From Chryseolinea sp. H1M3-3 (GTDB lineage: Bacteria; Bacteroidota; Bacteroidia; Cytophagales; Cyclobacteriaceae), in contig NZ_JARKMY010000001.1 in the NCBI RefSeq assembly GCF_029360725.1, positions 1,488,001 through 1,552,000 on the forward strand: DNA of 64,000 bases. Reading direction: 5' to 3'. Each line of letters begins with the position of its first letter. Position 1 is the first letter of the stretch. The notes under the pieces are model-generated. The model ran no database searches and had not been told where the DNA came from. It worked only from the letters and a program-made list of their open reading frames with translations. Positions 34,996 to 43,651 of the stretch are shown in pieces. The position numbers and the translations under genes were made by a program.

Positions 34996-36015
34996 TTATT
35001 TTGCTTTTTGATTCTTAATGACTGACTCTAAAAAGTCCGGTGTAATGTTCAGCGTTCCAATCTTGCCTGCATTTTCGGCCAGTTCGCGAAAAGCGAATCC
35101 GATGTTATCTACAGCGGAAATACCTTTGGCATTTATAGCCATGAGCGTTCTCCAATCAAACTGTTTGTACGGGTTCAAGGTTTTTTCTAATGTGTAACCC
35201 TTTGCATCTGCGGTCTTTCTTTCGTTTTCCACTTGCATCTCAATTAGCTTGGTTTTTTGCTCTTCAACAGAAAGGTCTGCAGCGATTGTCATCTCGCGAA
35301 GTTTCCTAGCATTTTCTGCCTCATTAATTTTGAGCTCAGCTTGTTTTTCATGGATTTGCTTCTTTTTCTCTTGAACCGCTATTTCGGTATTCAATTCGCT
35401 TTCCTTAATTCTCCGTTCTTGTTCAACGGCGAAGTTTCTTCTTTCATAAATTGCTTGATCCGCTTCGCGCTGTAAACTTTCCTTCATTTCCGTTTCAAGA
35501 GCCTTGGCCATTTCCGGTGTGGGCTTAATGGCCAGCACGTCTACGCTAAGGATACTTACACCAAGAAGCCTTACAGCATCAGACTCTTTTAGTCCCGTTT
35601 CAATGGTGCTGCTGATAGGTTTAGCGCTTCGAAGCGTTTCCTTGAGGCCGAGTCCTTGAATAAATGCTGAAGCCGCAGTCTGAGCTTCGTTATTTAGTCT
35701 CTGATTTAATTTTTCGAAATTCGTTTCGTTAACCTTTTGCTGCTTATTTAATGTGAAATCCAACATTTCAGAAAGCTGTTTGGGATTTTCAATGGCATAA
35801 GTTATTTGACCTTGAATCGTAATGGTTTGAAAGTCTTTGGTTGTTTCGCTGAAAATGAATTGAATATCCTTGCTGCCTAAAGGGATCGCAGTAATGGATG
35901 AAGTTGGAGAGTAATAAAAGAAAGATAATCCTCTGCCTTCTCTTTTTGCATTTCCATGGGCATAATGGATAGCGTAAGTCATGGAGTCGAACTTGATGTA
36001 ATTAATTCCGAACAT
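34996..36015 (-). CDS. SPFH/band-7 domain protein
   Basis: 339 residues. An SPFH domain fills residues 5-190 (TIQGQITYAIENPKQL and SVDVLAIKPTPEMAKALE). It is followed by a long charged coiled coil (190-275) rich in E, R and K, and a short C-terminal cap. There is no N-terminal membrane helix, unlike most stomatins or flotillins. SPFH proteins form ring or scaffold assemblies, often at membranes. It sits 22 bases upstream of the NAD-kinase-like gene and 47 bases after DUF4291. Confidence 0.82.
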   Translation of the reverse strand: MFGINYIKFDSMTYAIHYAHGNAKREGRGLSFFYYSPTSSITAIPLGSKDIQFIFSETTKDFQTITIQGQITYAIENPKQLSEMLDFTLNKQQKVNETNFEKLNQRLNNEAQTAASAFIQGLGLKETLRSAKPISSTIETGLKESDAVRLLGVSILSVDVLAIKPTPEMAKALETEMKESLQREADQAIYERRNFAVEQERRIKESELNTEIAVQEKKKQIHEKQAELKINEAENARKLREMTIAADLSVEEQKTKLIEMQVENERKTADAKGYTLEKTLNPYKQFDWRTLMAINAKGISAVDNIGFAFRELAENAGKIGTLNITPDFLESVIKNQKAK

Positions 36016-36062
36016 ATTGGTAAAGTTTAAGTGATTTGTTTAAAGCTGTTTCGTGGAATGTG

Positions 36063-36701
36063 TCAATCAATCCCAATCTTGTTGATAATGGAAGGGTCAG
36101 AGGGCTTATAAATACGTTCTATCGGAACCAAAAGACTATCCAATGTTTTGTTTTGTACATGCTTATATTGTTCGATTGAAAAATCAGTAATATCCTGAAT
36201 GGCTACAATATTTTCGGTGGCATATTTTCGAAGCATTGATCCCTTAAGTCCCAATTGTAAGGCCCTTCTTTCAATAGGAGTTCCATAAGGATCATGGTCG
36301 GGATCCCATTGGAGCCTGACTTCCTTTGAAGCCAAATCCTCTTTCCATCTATCTTTTTCTTTGTAGCCACTTTTCTCGAAAGAAGACATAACAGACTCTT
36401 CTAGTATCATGTCTAAAAAGCTTTGCTTAATCCAAATGGCTAATATTCTTTCTTGACCTTCCTTGGTAGCCCATCCACTCCTAAACATCATCCATAAAAA
36501 GTTTGGCTTAATCCAGGACATACGGTTGAAACCAAAATCGACCCCTCCGAATTTTTGATGTTCTACCGCAAAATCAGCTATCGATTTTCTATAGGCTTGA
36601 TACACGATGATATCATCGCCTTGCGTTTGGGCCATAATGTGATTCCCTGTCGAAGGGTAATTCAAGTTATTGTACGGTTCAAATTTTAACGTAAACTTCA
36701 T
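36063..36701 (-). CDS. DUF4291 domain protein
   Basis: 212 residues. The conserved DUF4291 blocks are present: YPSTGNHIMAQ near the start, IIVYQAYRKSIADFA, RMSWIKPNFLWMMFRSGW, LQWDPDHDPYG and RRALQLGLKG. The family is widespread and uncharacterised; the conserved Arg, Trp and His residues suggest an enzyme or nucleotide-binding protein. The ATG at 36701 is supported by the conserved N-terminus. Two repeated palindromes lie between this start and the NUDIX regulator upstream. Confidence 0.87.
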   Translation of the reverse strand: MKFTLKFEPYNNLNYPSTGNHIMAQTQGDDIIVYQAYRKSIADFAVEHQKFGGVDFGFNRMSWIKPNFLWMMFRSGWATKEGQERILAIWIKQSFLDMILEESVMSSFEKSGYKEKDRWKEDLASKEVRLQWDPDHDPYGTPIERRALQLGLKGSMLRKYATENIVAIQDITDFSIEQYKHVQNKTLDSLLVPIERIYKPSDPSIINKIGID

Positions 36702-36776
36702 TTGCGTAGATTATACACAAATATAATTAGATGCTTTCAATCATCAAAGTCAATTTGCGTATTTTTTACGCTAATT
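36701..36776 (-). promoter_or_regulatory. tandem operator-like palindromes before DUF4291
   Basis: Two imperfect palindromes share one design: TTGCGTA, 5 bases, then TACACAA (36702-36720) and AATTTGCGTA, 5 bases, then TACGCTAATT (36752-36776, 9 of 10 positions pair). Both sit in the 82-base gap between the NUDIX regulator and DUF4291. They are likely binding sites for a dimeric regulator, with the adjacent NrtR-like protein the obvious candidate. No copy is seen before the regulator's own start. Confidence 0.55.
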
Positions 36777-36783
36777 ATAAATA

Positions 36784-37467
36784 TTAGAAGAAAATATCGA
36801 AGTTATAGCCCTTTTCTTTCAGCTCGAAATACTTCTTTTTATTGAATTTAAAGAGCCGGGCTGGTCTTCCCGCTTTGCGTTGAATGGTTTCATCTAACTC
36901 TTCCAAAATGCCGAGACTGACGATTTTCTTTTTGAAGTTTCTGCGATCAATTTCCTGATCCAACAGGGTTTGATAGAGTTTTTCTAAATCGGAAAACGGA
37001 AATTCCTTTTCAAGAAGTTCAAAGCCTACTGGTTCATAAGTGATTTTTCCACGTAGTCGTTTGATTGCAACATCGATAATTTTTTTGTGATCAAAGGCCA
37101 GCTTAGGTAGCTTCTTAATATTATACCAGGCAACATCCTCAGCGTCCGTTTGCGCTGCAATTTGAAAATCTTGTGGTCTTACAAGTCCAAAGTAAGAAAT
37201 CGAGATCGCATGATTCCGTGGATCTCTATCAGGAGAGCCAAAGGTATACAGCTGTTCCAGGTAGTTAACGTCTATTCCTGCCTCTTCTTTTAATTCCCGA
37301 GTCACTGCGTCATCAAGGGATTCGTGATTAAGCACAAGGCCACCTGGTAATGCCCACATTTTTTGAAAGGGTTCATTTTTACGTTTAATCAATAAAACGG
37401 AAATTCCCTTTTCCTGGTCGTAACCAAAAACAACAGCGTCTACTGATACCTTGATATCTTGCTTCAT
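36784..37467 (-). CDS. NUDIX hydrolase / NrtR-type transcriptional regulator
   Basis: 227 residues. The NUDIX domain spans residues 8-140, with WALPGGLVLNHESLDDAVTRELKEEAGI (Nudix box, positions about 40-67). A winged-helix domain follows (RRNFKKKIVSLGILEEL and RKAGRPARLFKFNKKKYFELK), the NrtR architecture. NrtR proteins sense ADP-ribose and repress NAD-salvage genes. The Nudix box keeps its REXXEE-like core, so hydrolysis cannot be excluded. It heads the DUF4291/SPFH/NAD-kinase run. Confidence 0.88.
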   Translation of the reverse strand: MKQDIKVSVDAVVFGYDQEKGISVLLIKRKNEPFQKMWALPGGLVLNHESLDDAVTRELKEEAGIDVNYLEQLYTFGSPDRDPRNHAISISYFGLVRPQDFQIAAQTDAEDVAWYNIKKLPKLAFDHKKIIDVAIKRLRGKITYEPVGFELLEKEFPFSDLEKLYQTLLDQEIDRRNFKKKIVSLGILEELDETIQRKAGRPARLFKFNKKKYFELKEKGYNFDIFF

Positions 37468-37677
37468 TTAGTAAAAATAGTAAAACCAAGAAGAACACTT
37501 TCTTAAAGCAAGTTGTGTAGTAGGTTAAAATTTGTCGATGTCAACGTTCCAACGAAAGGAACCGTGGGGTACTAATTCAATTACAAAGTCCCAAAATAAG
37601 TATTTAAGGTATGCACGGTCGTCAGCCGCCAAACATCAAATGCCAGTTGGTTACATACCGCATGATCGATCTCCAAA

Positions 37678-38811
37678 CTACTTCTTCGTCACCAAATCCT
37701 CCTTTGCCGCCCACATTGCAATATCTTGTTTACTTAAAGCCGTGGCCATCAGTTCAGGAAATTTATCAGGAGTACAGGCGAACACTGGAATACCCAATGA
37801 CGCCATATATTCGGCATTGCCATGATCATAGCCAGGAGCTCCATCATCATTTAATGCTAAAAGCACAATTACCTGAACACCTGCCTCGATCAAAGCCTTG
37901 GCACGTTTGCGCATCTCTGTCGCATCTCCACCTTCATATAAATCGGTGATCAGCACGAGCACAGTATCAGCAGGACGTTGGATAATCTGCTGACAATATG
38001 TGAGCGCTCGGTTGATATCCGTACCACCCCCAAGCTGTACGCCGAATAATAACTCGACGGGATCATCAAGTTCATCGGTAAGGTCTACCACATTGGTGTC
38101 GAATACAACCATCCTGGTTTGGATGGCTGGAAGAGAAGCCATGACTGCTCCAAAAATTCCAGAGTAAATCACAGATGCTCCCATGGAACCACTTTGGTCC
38201 AGGCACAAGACAACATCTTTCAATGAATTCCGCCGTTTGCCATAACCAATTCGTGTTTCAGGAATTATCGTCTTGTACTCTTCTTGATAATGCTTTAGGT
38301 TTTTCAAGATGGTGATATGCCAATTGATTTCATTATGGCGCGGCCTCCGGCTGCGGGATGAACGATTAAGACTACCCATAATGGCTTGTTGTGTGGGCTG
38401 AGAAAGTTTTTTCATCAGTTCATCGACCACCTTTCTTACAACCTGCCTCGCGGTGTCTTTGGTCTTTGATGGAATAACACGGCTCAAAGTCATCAATGTC
38501 GCAACAAGATGCACGTCAGGTTCTACGTTTTCAAGCATCTCTTTTTCAAGGAGCATAGAGGTGAGATTGAGACGTTTCAACGCATCTTGCTGCATTACTT
38601 TTACAACGGTGTTGGGAAAATAAGTCCTGATATCTCCCAACCAGCGGCTAACGTTTGGAGAGGATGGTCCAAGTCCTCCCGTCCGCTCGGTATCATAAAG
38701 CGCTTCCAGTGTTTTATCAATTTGAAGATCAACATCATTCAACGAATAACCTGTTCCATCGTTCTGATCTCCTCCTAGTATCATTCTCCATTTCCGCAGA
38801 TGATTTTCCAT
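37678..38811 (-). CDS. vWA-domain protein of the MoxR/SWIM cluster
   Basis: 377 residues. The first 190 are helical (DLQIDKTLEALYDTERTGGLG), and the C-terminal von Willebrand A domain has an intact MIDAS: DQSGSMGAS near residue 205, GGGTD near 265 and a TDLYEGGD site near 290. vWA proteins typically bind metal-bridged partners and work with MoxR ATPases as chaperones for metal insertion or complex remodelling. It lies 9 bases after the DUF5682 gene, the last of five genes in the same direction. Confidence 0.88.
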   Translation of the reverse strand: MENHLRKWRMILGGDQNDGTGYSLNDVDLQIDKTLEALYDTERTGGLGPSSPNVSRWLGDIRTYFPNTVVKVMQQDALKRLNLTSMLLEKEMLENVEPDVHLVATLMTLSRVIPSKTKDTARQVVRKVVDELMKKLSQPTQQAIMGSLNRSSRSRRPRHNEINWHITILKNLKHYQEEYKTIIPETRIGYGKRRNSLKDVVLCLDQSGSMGASVIYSGIFGAVMASLPAIQTRMVVFDTNVVDLTDELDDPVELLFGVQLGGGTDINRALTYCQQIIQRPADTVLVLITDLYEGGDATEMRKRAKALIEAGVQVIVLLALNDDGAPGYDHGNAEYMASLGIPVFACTPDKFPELMATALSKQDIAMWAAKEDLVTKK

Positions 38812-38820
38812 ATCCTGGCT

Positions 38821-41082
38821 TTAAGTCGAAATTTCATTTTTCTTTTTTTGTATCCCCAATAGTTGTGCGACTACGGGCAAGGCATTCATCGCACGCGCTT
38901 CATCCAAATTATCCAGTGAGGTTTCTGTTACTTTAACTGTTATCTCGCCGCCACCTTTTTTTGCTTTCTCACCAATCTTTCTTCTTTCAGCGTGTGAAAA
39001 TTGAGAAAACGTCCTGCGCATCAATGGGAGCAAAGCAATAAAATCTTCCTCGCTCAGGTGCTGCACCCATTGGTCTACCAACGACCATAGTCTTTCATCA
39101 ATAATGAGAATTGTACCGCTTCCCTTCAAGAATCCCTCTATCCAGGAGGCGCTCTCCGAAACATTTCCTGAACGTGATAAAGCAAAATTGAATTTGACAG
39201 CGAGCATGTCGCCTTGATAAACTTTAGCATCTGACAAAATGCGCGTGCAGTACCCTGCTATTAACGGAGCTGTATGCTGATGATCACAGATGAGATGTAG
39301 GGTGTCATACCATTCCTTTCGTTGCGCTTCCTGATTTAACAACGAAACCGATTCGTTTAGTTGGTAAATATGTCCTGTAAGCGCAGATGCAGATTCTTCA
39401 TCTATTCCAACACAAGCAGTAGGGATGCTCACAAAAACACGGGCAATCATTGAATTGACAATGCTCAGCATCATCGTCTCGTCTGTCTGTCTGACATTAC
39501 CATATCGCGAAATGGAGACCAGCGAGGGCAACGCTTCAAGTAATTGCACCACATCGTTGGTGGCCGCTGCGAGGTTATTGATTTGGGTGATTAGCGATTC
39601 GACAGCCTTTGGAAGATCGGATGGTATTACCTTTTCAAGCAGCACGCAAACAACCTGGAGGCTGGATGCTTCTTTGGCCTGGTGAGAAGCAAAATTTGCG
39701 GAGGCTTCTTCCAATGTGTTTCCCCAATTCCCCCTCTCTATTATGCTGATGGAAAATTCAGGTTCCCATTTGAGCTGCCATGACTCCTTGAAAGTCCCTT
39801 TGCTTCTTACATTAAGTGGATGCGCCCATACAATTTCTATTAACAATAAGCGATGCAGAAATACACTCCGTTCCAGTTGTAGCGCTTCACGTAAATCCAA
39901 AGTCAATTCTTTTATTCCCGCCTCGGCAGGTAGGCGAAGGCGCTTTTGCGTTTTTTCTACATCCTGCAACAACGGTGGCTTTGGAACCTCATAAGGTACG
40001 TGACCAATTTTATCACTTACAATAAGTTCTTCCCGGATGAGCTGAAGCAATATGTCATCGCCATTACACAGCACAGCGAGCGTCGCTTCGTTCAACTCGG
40101 CTAATCCAATCTTACTAAGTCCCCTTAATGAAGTTAACGATTCGGCTAGCCGCACCGCCTCAATAACATGGGCCACCGACGTGTCCATATCTTTGCTTCG
40201 AAAAAGCTTGGCAATTTTTGCCATCCACAATGTACCATCATCAGCCGGATGGTGCCACACGTGATCGTACCATCCGGGAGACTGAATGCCTGCTCCATAT
40301 CCGCTGGCAAACGTTAGACGGTTGTATGTCCAGGGAATCCAGGTAGTTTCAACCTTGACTTTTGCAAGACCTTTAAGCAGATCGGTATCTTCTTTCTGCT
40401 TTGGCATGTTTACGAGCACCGGTGCATGCCACGCGCCACAGATTACAGCAATGTTATTGTATCCATCCTTCTCTGCCTGGCGGATTATTTTCCGCATATA
40501 CGCTTCGCGAAGTTTTTCAACAAGATTATCTTTCTCTGGAATTTCCGTTCGCAAAGTTTGGATGGCTTCATGCACTGCGTCAAATACGCCATCATTATTT
40601 ATACGATGCTCAAACATGGATTCCCACCAACGCTCACCATCATCAAAGCCTGCGGCCTCGGCGAGATAGCGTAGCGGATCCCTGTACACCTCGGCGTTAG
40701 CTGCAGCATTACTGGTGCATGTGTAGTTTGAAATGTTATCTTCTTTCTTTTCTTCTTTTTGTTCTAATGCAAACTTGTGACTCAAGGGTAGATCCATGAA
40801 ACGGACTGGCACATTGTTGTGTGCTCCAAGATGAATCGCTTGCCATTCGGGAGAAAATTCAGCGAAGGGATAAAATACGGCACGATTTGGTTCATCGGGG
40901 CGGTAAGCTAAAATGGCAACGGGAGGTTTTAATTCGCTGTGAGCGGACCATCGTAAAAGTTCATCTCCTTCCGGGGGACCCTCCACGAGGATAATGTCTG
41001 GCTTCGCCTGCTGTAAAAAAGTTTTTACATTTCTCGCTGAACCTGGTCCGTGATGCCGTATACCGAGAACATGAATACTCAT
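38821..41082 (-). CDS. DUF5682 family protein (TIKI/TraB/EreA-like fold)
   Basis: 753 residues. The N-terminus shows HVLGIRHHGPGSARN and IILVEGPPEG, and later ICGAWHAPVL. This His/Glu/His pattern resembles the erythromycin-esterase/TIKI/TraB metal-dependent superfamily and suggests a hydrolase or protease-like site. The C-terminal 450 residues are helical. It overlaps the MoxR gene by four bases and belongs to the MoxR/vWA/SWIM cluster. I recall the combination as recurrent in bacteria, with no established function known to me. Confidence 0.8.
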   Translation of the reverse strand: MSIHVLGIRHHGPGSARNVKTFLQQAKPDIILVEGPPEGDELLRWSAHSELKPPVAILAYRPDEPNRAVFYPFAEFSPEWQAIHLGAHNNVPVRFMDLPLSHKFALEQKEEKKEDNISNYTCTSNAAANAEVYRDPLRYLAEAAGFDDGERWWESMFEHRINNDGVFDAVHEAIQTLRTEIPEKDNLVEKLREAYMRKIIRQAEKDGYNNIAVICGAWHAPVLVNMPKQKEDTDLLKGLAKVKVETTWIPWTYNRLTFASGYGAGIQSPGWYDHVWHHPADDGTLWMAKIAKLFRSKDMDTSVAHVIEAVRLAESLTSLRGLSKIGLAELNEATLAVLCNGDDILLQLIREELIVSDKIGHVPYEVPKPPLLQDVEKTQKRLRLPAEAGIKELTLDLREALQLERSVFLHRLLLIEIVWAHPLNVRSKGTFKESWQLKWEPEFSISIIERGNWGNTLEEASANFASHQAKEASSLQVVCVLLEKVIPSDLPKAVESLITQINNLAAATNDVVQLLEALPSLVSISRYGNVRQTDETMMLSIVNSMIARVFVSIPTACVGIDEESASALTGHIYQLNESVSLLNQEAQRKEWYDTLHLICDHQHTAPLIAGYCTRILSDAKVYQGDMLAVKFNFALSRSGNVSESASWIEGFLKGSGTILIIDERLWSLVDQWVQHLSEEDFIALLPLMRRTFSQFSHAERRKIGEKAKKGGGEITVKVTETSLDNLDEARAMNALPVVAQLLGIQKKKNEIST

Positions 41083-42161
41083 ACACCAAGATCACGGCAA
41101 GCTCTATAAATGTCTTTCCATTCATCGCGGGGCTTTACGACAGTTTCCAGATATTCCTGCCAAACAATTTTATCCTGAACCGGATCTTTCACTACCGCAC
41201 CAATGATGCCGGCAGCAAGGTCGGCAGCCCTTAAGGAACCATCACCAAAATATGCAGCCATCGCCATACCACTATTCACAACTGAAATTGCTTCGGCAGT
41301 GCTCAAGGTACCGGATGGAACTTTGATTTTGGTTTTACCATCTTGTGTGACGCCGGATCGTAGTTCTCTGAAAATTGTGACGATCCTTTTTATCTCAGCT
41401 ACCGCCGGAGGTTCAGCAGGAAGCTCCATTATTTTTTCAAAGCTTTGAACCCTTCGTTTTACAATATCAATCTCTTCGTCCATGTCATCAGGCAACGGTA
41501 GGATTACTGTATTGAACCTGCGCTTCAATGCTCCAGACAATTCATTCACACCTTTGTCTCTATTATTTGCTGTAGCGATAATATTAAATCCTTTTATCGC
41601 CTGAACCTCCATATTTAATTCTGGAATGGGCAGTGACTTTTCCGACAAGATGGTAATCAATGCATCCTGTACGTCAGAGCCGATACGCGTTAACTCTTCG
41701 ATGCGCACGATCTTTCCATCCTTCATCGCTTTCAGTACCGGCGTTTCAACCAATGCTTTTTCAGAAGGACCTTCCGCTAATAGACGTGCGTAGTTCCAGC
41801 CATAGCGAACTGATTCTTCACTTGTTCCTGCGGTTCCCTGAACGATCATTGTGGAGTCTCCTGAAATGGCGGCAGAAAGATGTTCTGATACCCATGACTT
41901 TGCTGTTCCGGGCAATCCATATAATAGCAGGCCGCGATCCGTTGTTAACGTAGCAACGGCTATTTCAATGAGTCTTTTTTTACCAATATATTTTGGTGAG
42001 ACTTCAAATCCATTTTTTAGTTTGCCGCCAAGCAAGTAAGTAACAACCGCCTGCGGCGATAACTTCCAGTTGGGCGGACACTTATCCTTATCATTTTTCT
42101 TAAGCTCTTGAAGTTCTTCAGCAAAGAGTTGCTCGGCGTGTTGTCTTAGTAATGTACTCAT
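41079..42161 (-). CDS. MoxR-family AAA+ ATPase
   Basis: 360 residues. Walker A is GLPGTAKS (near residue 82), Walker B-like IVRIEELTR, sensor I FNIIATANNRD and the arginine-rich LKRRFNTV segment. MoxR ATPases remodel protein complexes together with a vWA partner, and such a partner lies two genes downstream. Four-base overlaps on both sides (with DUF5682 and DUF5691) show tight translational coupling. Confidence 0.92.
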   Translation of the reverse strand: MSTLLRQHAEQLFAEELQELKKNDKDKCPPNWKLSPQAVVTYLLGGKLKNGFEVSPKYIGKKRLIEIAVATLTTDRGLLLYGLPGTAKSWVSEHLSAAISGDSTMIVQGTAGTSEESVRYGWNYARLLAEGPSEKALVETPVLKAMKDGKIVRIEELTRIGSDVQDALITILSEKSLPIPELNMEVQAIKGFNIIATANNRDKGVNELSGALKRRFNTVILPLPDDMDEEIDIVKRRVQSFEKIMELPAEPPAVAEIKRIVTIFRELRSGVTQDGKTKIKVPSGTLSTAEAISVVNSGMAMAAYFGDGSLRAADLAAGIIGAVVKDPVQDKIVWQEYLETVVKPRDEWKDIYRACRDLGV

Positions 42162-43651
42162 GCGGTAAAGGATTGCAGGGTTTGTTGTTTTATTGTTAGA
42201 AGGCGTGCCAATTCATCCGATTGATTTTTCCAGTAAACTTTCTTTTGTTCTTCCGTTGGAGTAAATGATTCAAGGATTTCTAAAATCGCTACAGGAATGA
42301 GGGGCGCAGCAGGGCGATAAAAGCTACGGTTATAATTATAGATTTCGTTGGATGTATAGTGGATGATAAGCTTTGCCAGGTCCAAACTCCACTCTTCTTC
42401 CTGATCAATCATTACTTGTATGATCTCACGTGGCTTTTCTTTTAGAAATTTCCGTGCATATCCATCGCGATCTTTACCCGATAAACTATTTATCATTGGG
42501 GCGACTGAACTATCGATAATGGTAGGGTCAGCATGATCGAGAATACTTTTGCTCCAATTTATGTCCTTGAACTTTATTGAAGCGATGGCTAAAGCGGGAA
42601 TATAAAACGCGGTCTTCTTTTCCTTTTGAAACAACTCAATGATTGCTTCCGCCGACAATTGAAGATGATCGTTCCAGAACGAGGGTGGGACGGCTGATAT
42701 CAGTTGAGCAAGTATGTACTGATTATCAGAAACATTTTTGTCGCTGCTTAATTTTTCAACACCTGATTTAAACACGATGTCTGGAATGGTGAGATTATCG
42801 CTCACATCCAAATTGGTTTTATTGACCATTCCCAATAATGCTTTTCCTTTTTTGATGTTAATCGCATTTTTTAAAACATTGGAATACTCTGCCACGATTG
42901 AAGAAGTAGGAATTGATTTCATTAAATCCAGGACGGCCGCATTAACTTTTTGCCCCTTTTCTTTCAAACTCTCGAGCCAGCTGAGATCACTTTGCGACAA
43001 ATTAATTCGAAGGATTTCAAGGTACGTCAGTTTTTCATTTGCTCCCTCTGTCGCCCACGTTGTTTTAAGTAATTCAAGCGCCTCACCTGGATTGTTTGTT
43101 CGAAGATCGCGCAATAATTCTTTTCGCTCCTCTGAATTTCCCGTCTCCCAAACAGCATGTTGATCCGTTGATGATGAATTGAAATTCCACCGGAGATTTA
43201 ATTTGCAGAGCCACTCCCCTCTCTTCCCGCTAATATCACGGATCAATTTTCTAAATTCCTTTTTCCGTAAAGCAATGTCTAATAGCGCAGGAATCAATTC
43301 GGGTGTTACGATCAATTCTTTCGAGGCACACTGTTTGATCCATAATTTTAAAAAGGGCATGAGATCTTCTTCCAAGATGGTATTTAGTACACCACTAGCT
43401 TTTGGAGAGCAATAAGATTTAATCTCCAATTCAGCTTCAGCATGAGCAATATGTTGGAAGTTCAAGGGCAAAGAACCTGCTCGTCTATATTGATAGATGA
43501 GCGATGAGAAGCGTAAAAAATCTTCTTCCGGATCTTGCGAGTCGAACACCTCATATTTCTGTGTAATGATCTCAGGAATATCCGAAGATTTTAAAGGCAG
43601 CTTTCCGCTACCCAACGTGGCCTTATTGATAATGTCTTCCCACAACTTCAT
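42158..43651 (-). CDS. DUF5691-like helical repeat protein
   Basis: 497 residues, predominantly helical with repeated units of about 40 residues (for example LLRDLRTNNPGEALELLKTTWATEG), resembling a HEAT/TPR-like solenoid. No catalytic motif is visible. Its place between SWIM and MoxR genes, with four-base overlaps on both sides, identifies it as the DUF5691 member of this cluster. It is probably a scaffold or adaptor for the ATPase (inference). Confidence 0.68.
   Translation of the reverse strand: MKLWEDIINKATLGSGKLPLKSSDIPEIITQKYEVFDSQDPEEDFLRFSSLIYQYRRAGSLPLNFQHIAHAEAELEIKSYCSPKASGVLNTILEEDLMPFLKLWIKQCASKELIVTPELIPALLDIALRKKEFRKLIRDISGKRGEWLCKLNLRWNFNSSSTDQHAVWETGNSEERKELLRDLRTNNPGEALELLKTTWATEGANEKLTYLEILRINLSQSDLSWLESLKEKGQKVNAAVLDLMKSIPTSSIVAEYSNVLKNAINIKKGKALLGMVNKTNLDVSDNLTIPDIVFKSGVEKLSSDKNVSDNQYILAQLISAVPPSFWNDHLQLSAEAIIELFQKEKKTAFYIPALAIASIKFKDINWSKSILDHADPTIIDSSVAPMINSLSGKDRDGYARKFLKEKPREIIQVMIDQEEEWSLDLAKLIIHYTSNEIYNYNRSFYRPAAPLIPVAILEILESFTPTEEQKKVYWKNQSDELARLLTIKQQTLQSFTA

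Noticed and set aside
34996-36015. Treating the SPFH protein at 34996 as part of the TGCGCA regulon
   Set aside because: The nearby palindromes have a TTGCGTA-N5-TACrC design, which differs in half-site and spacing from TGCGCA-N7-TGCGCA, and no matching -7 element at 13 bases is present.
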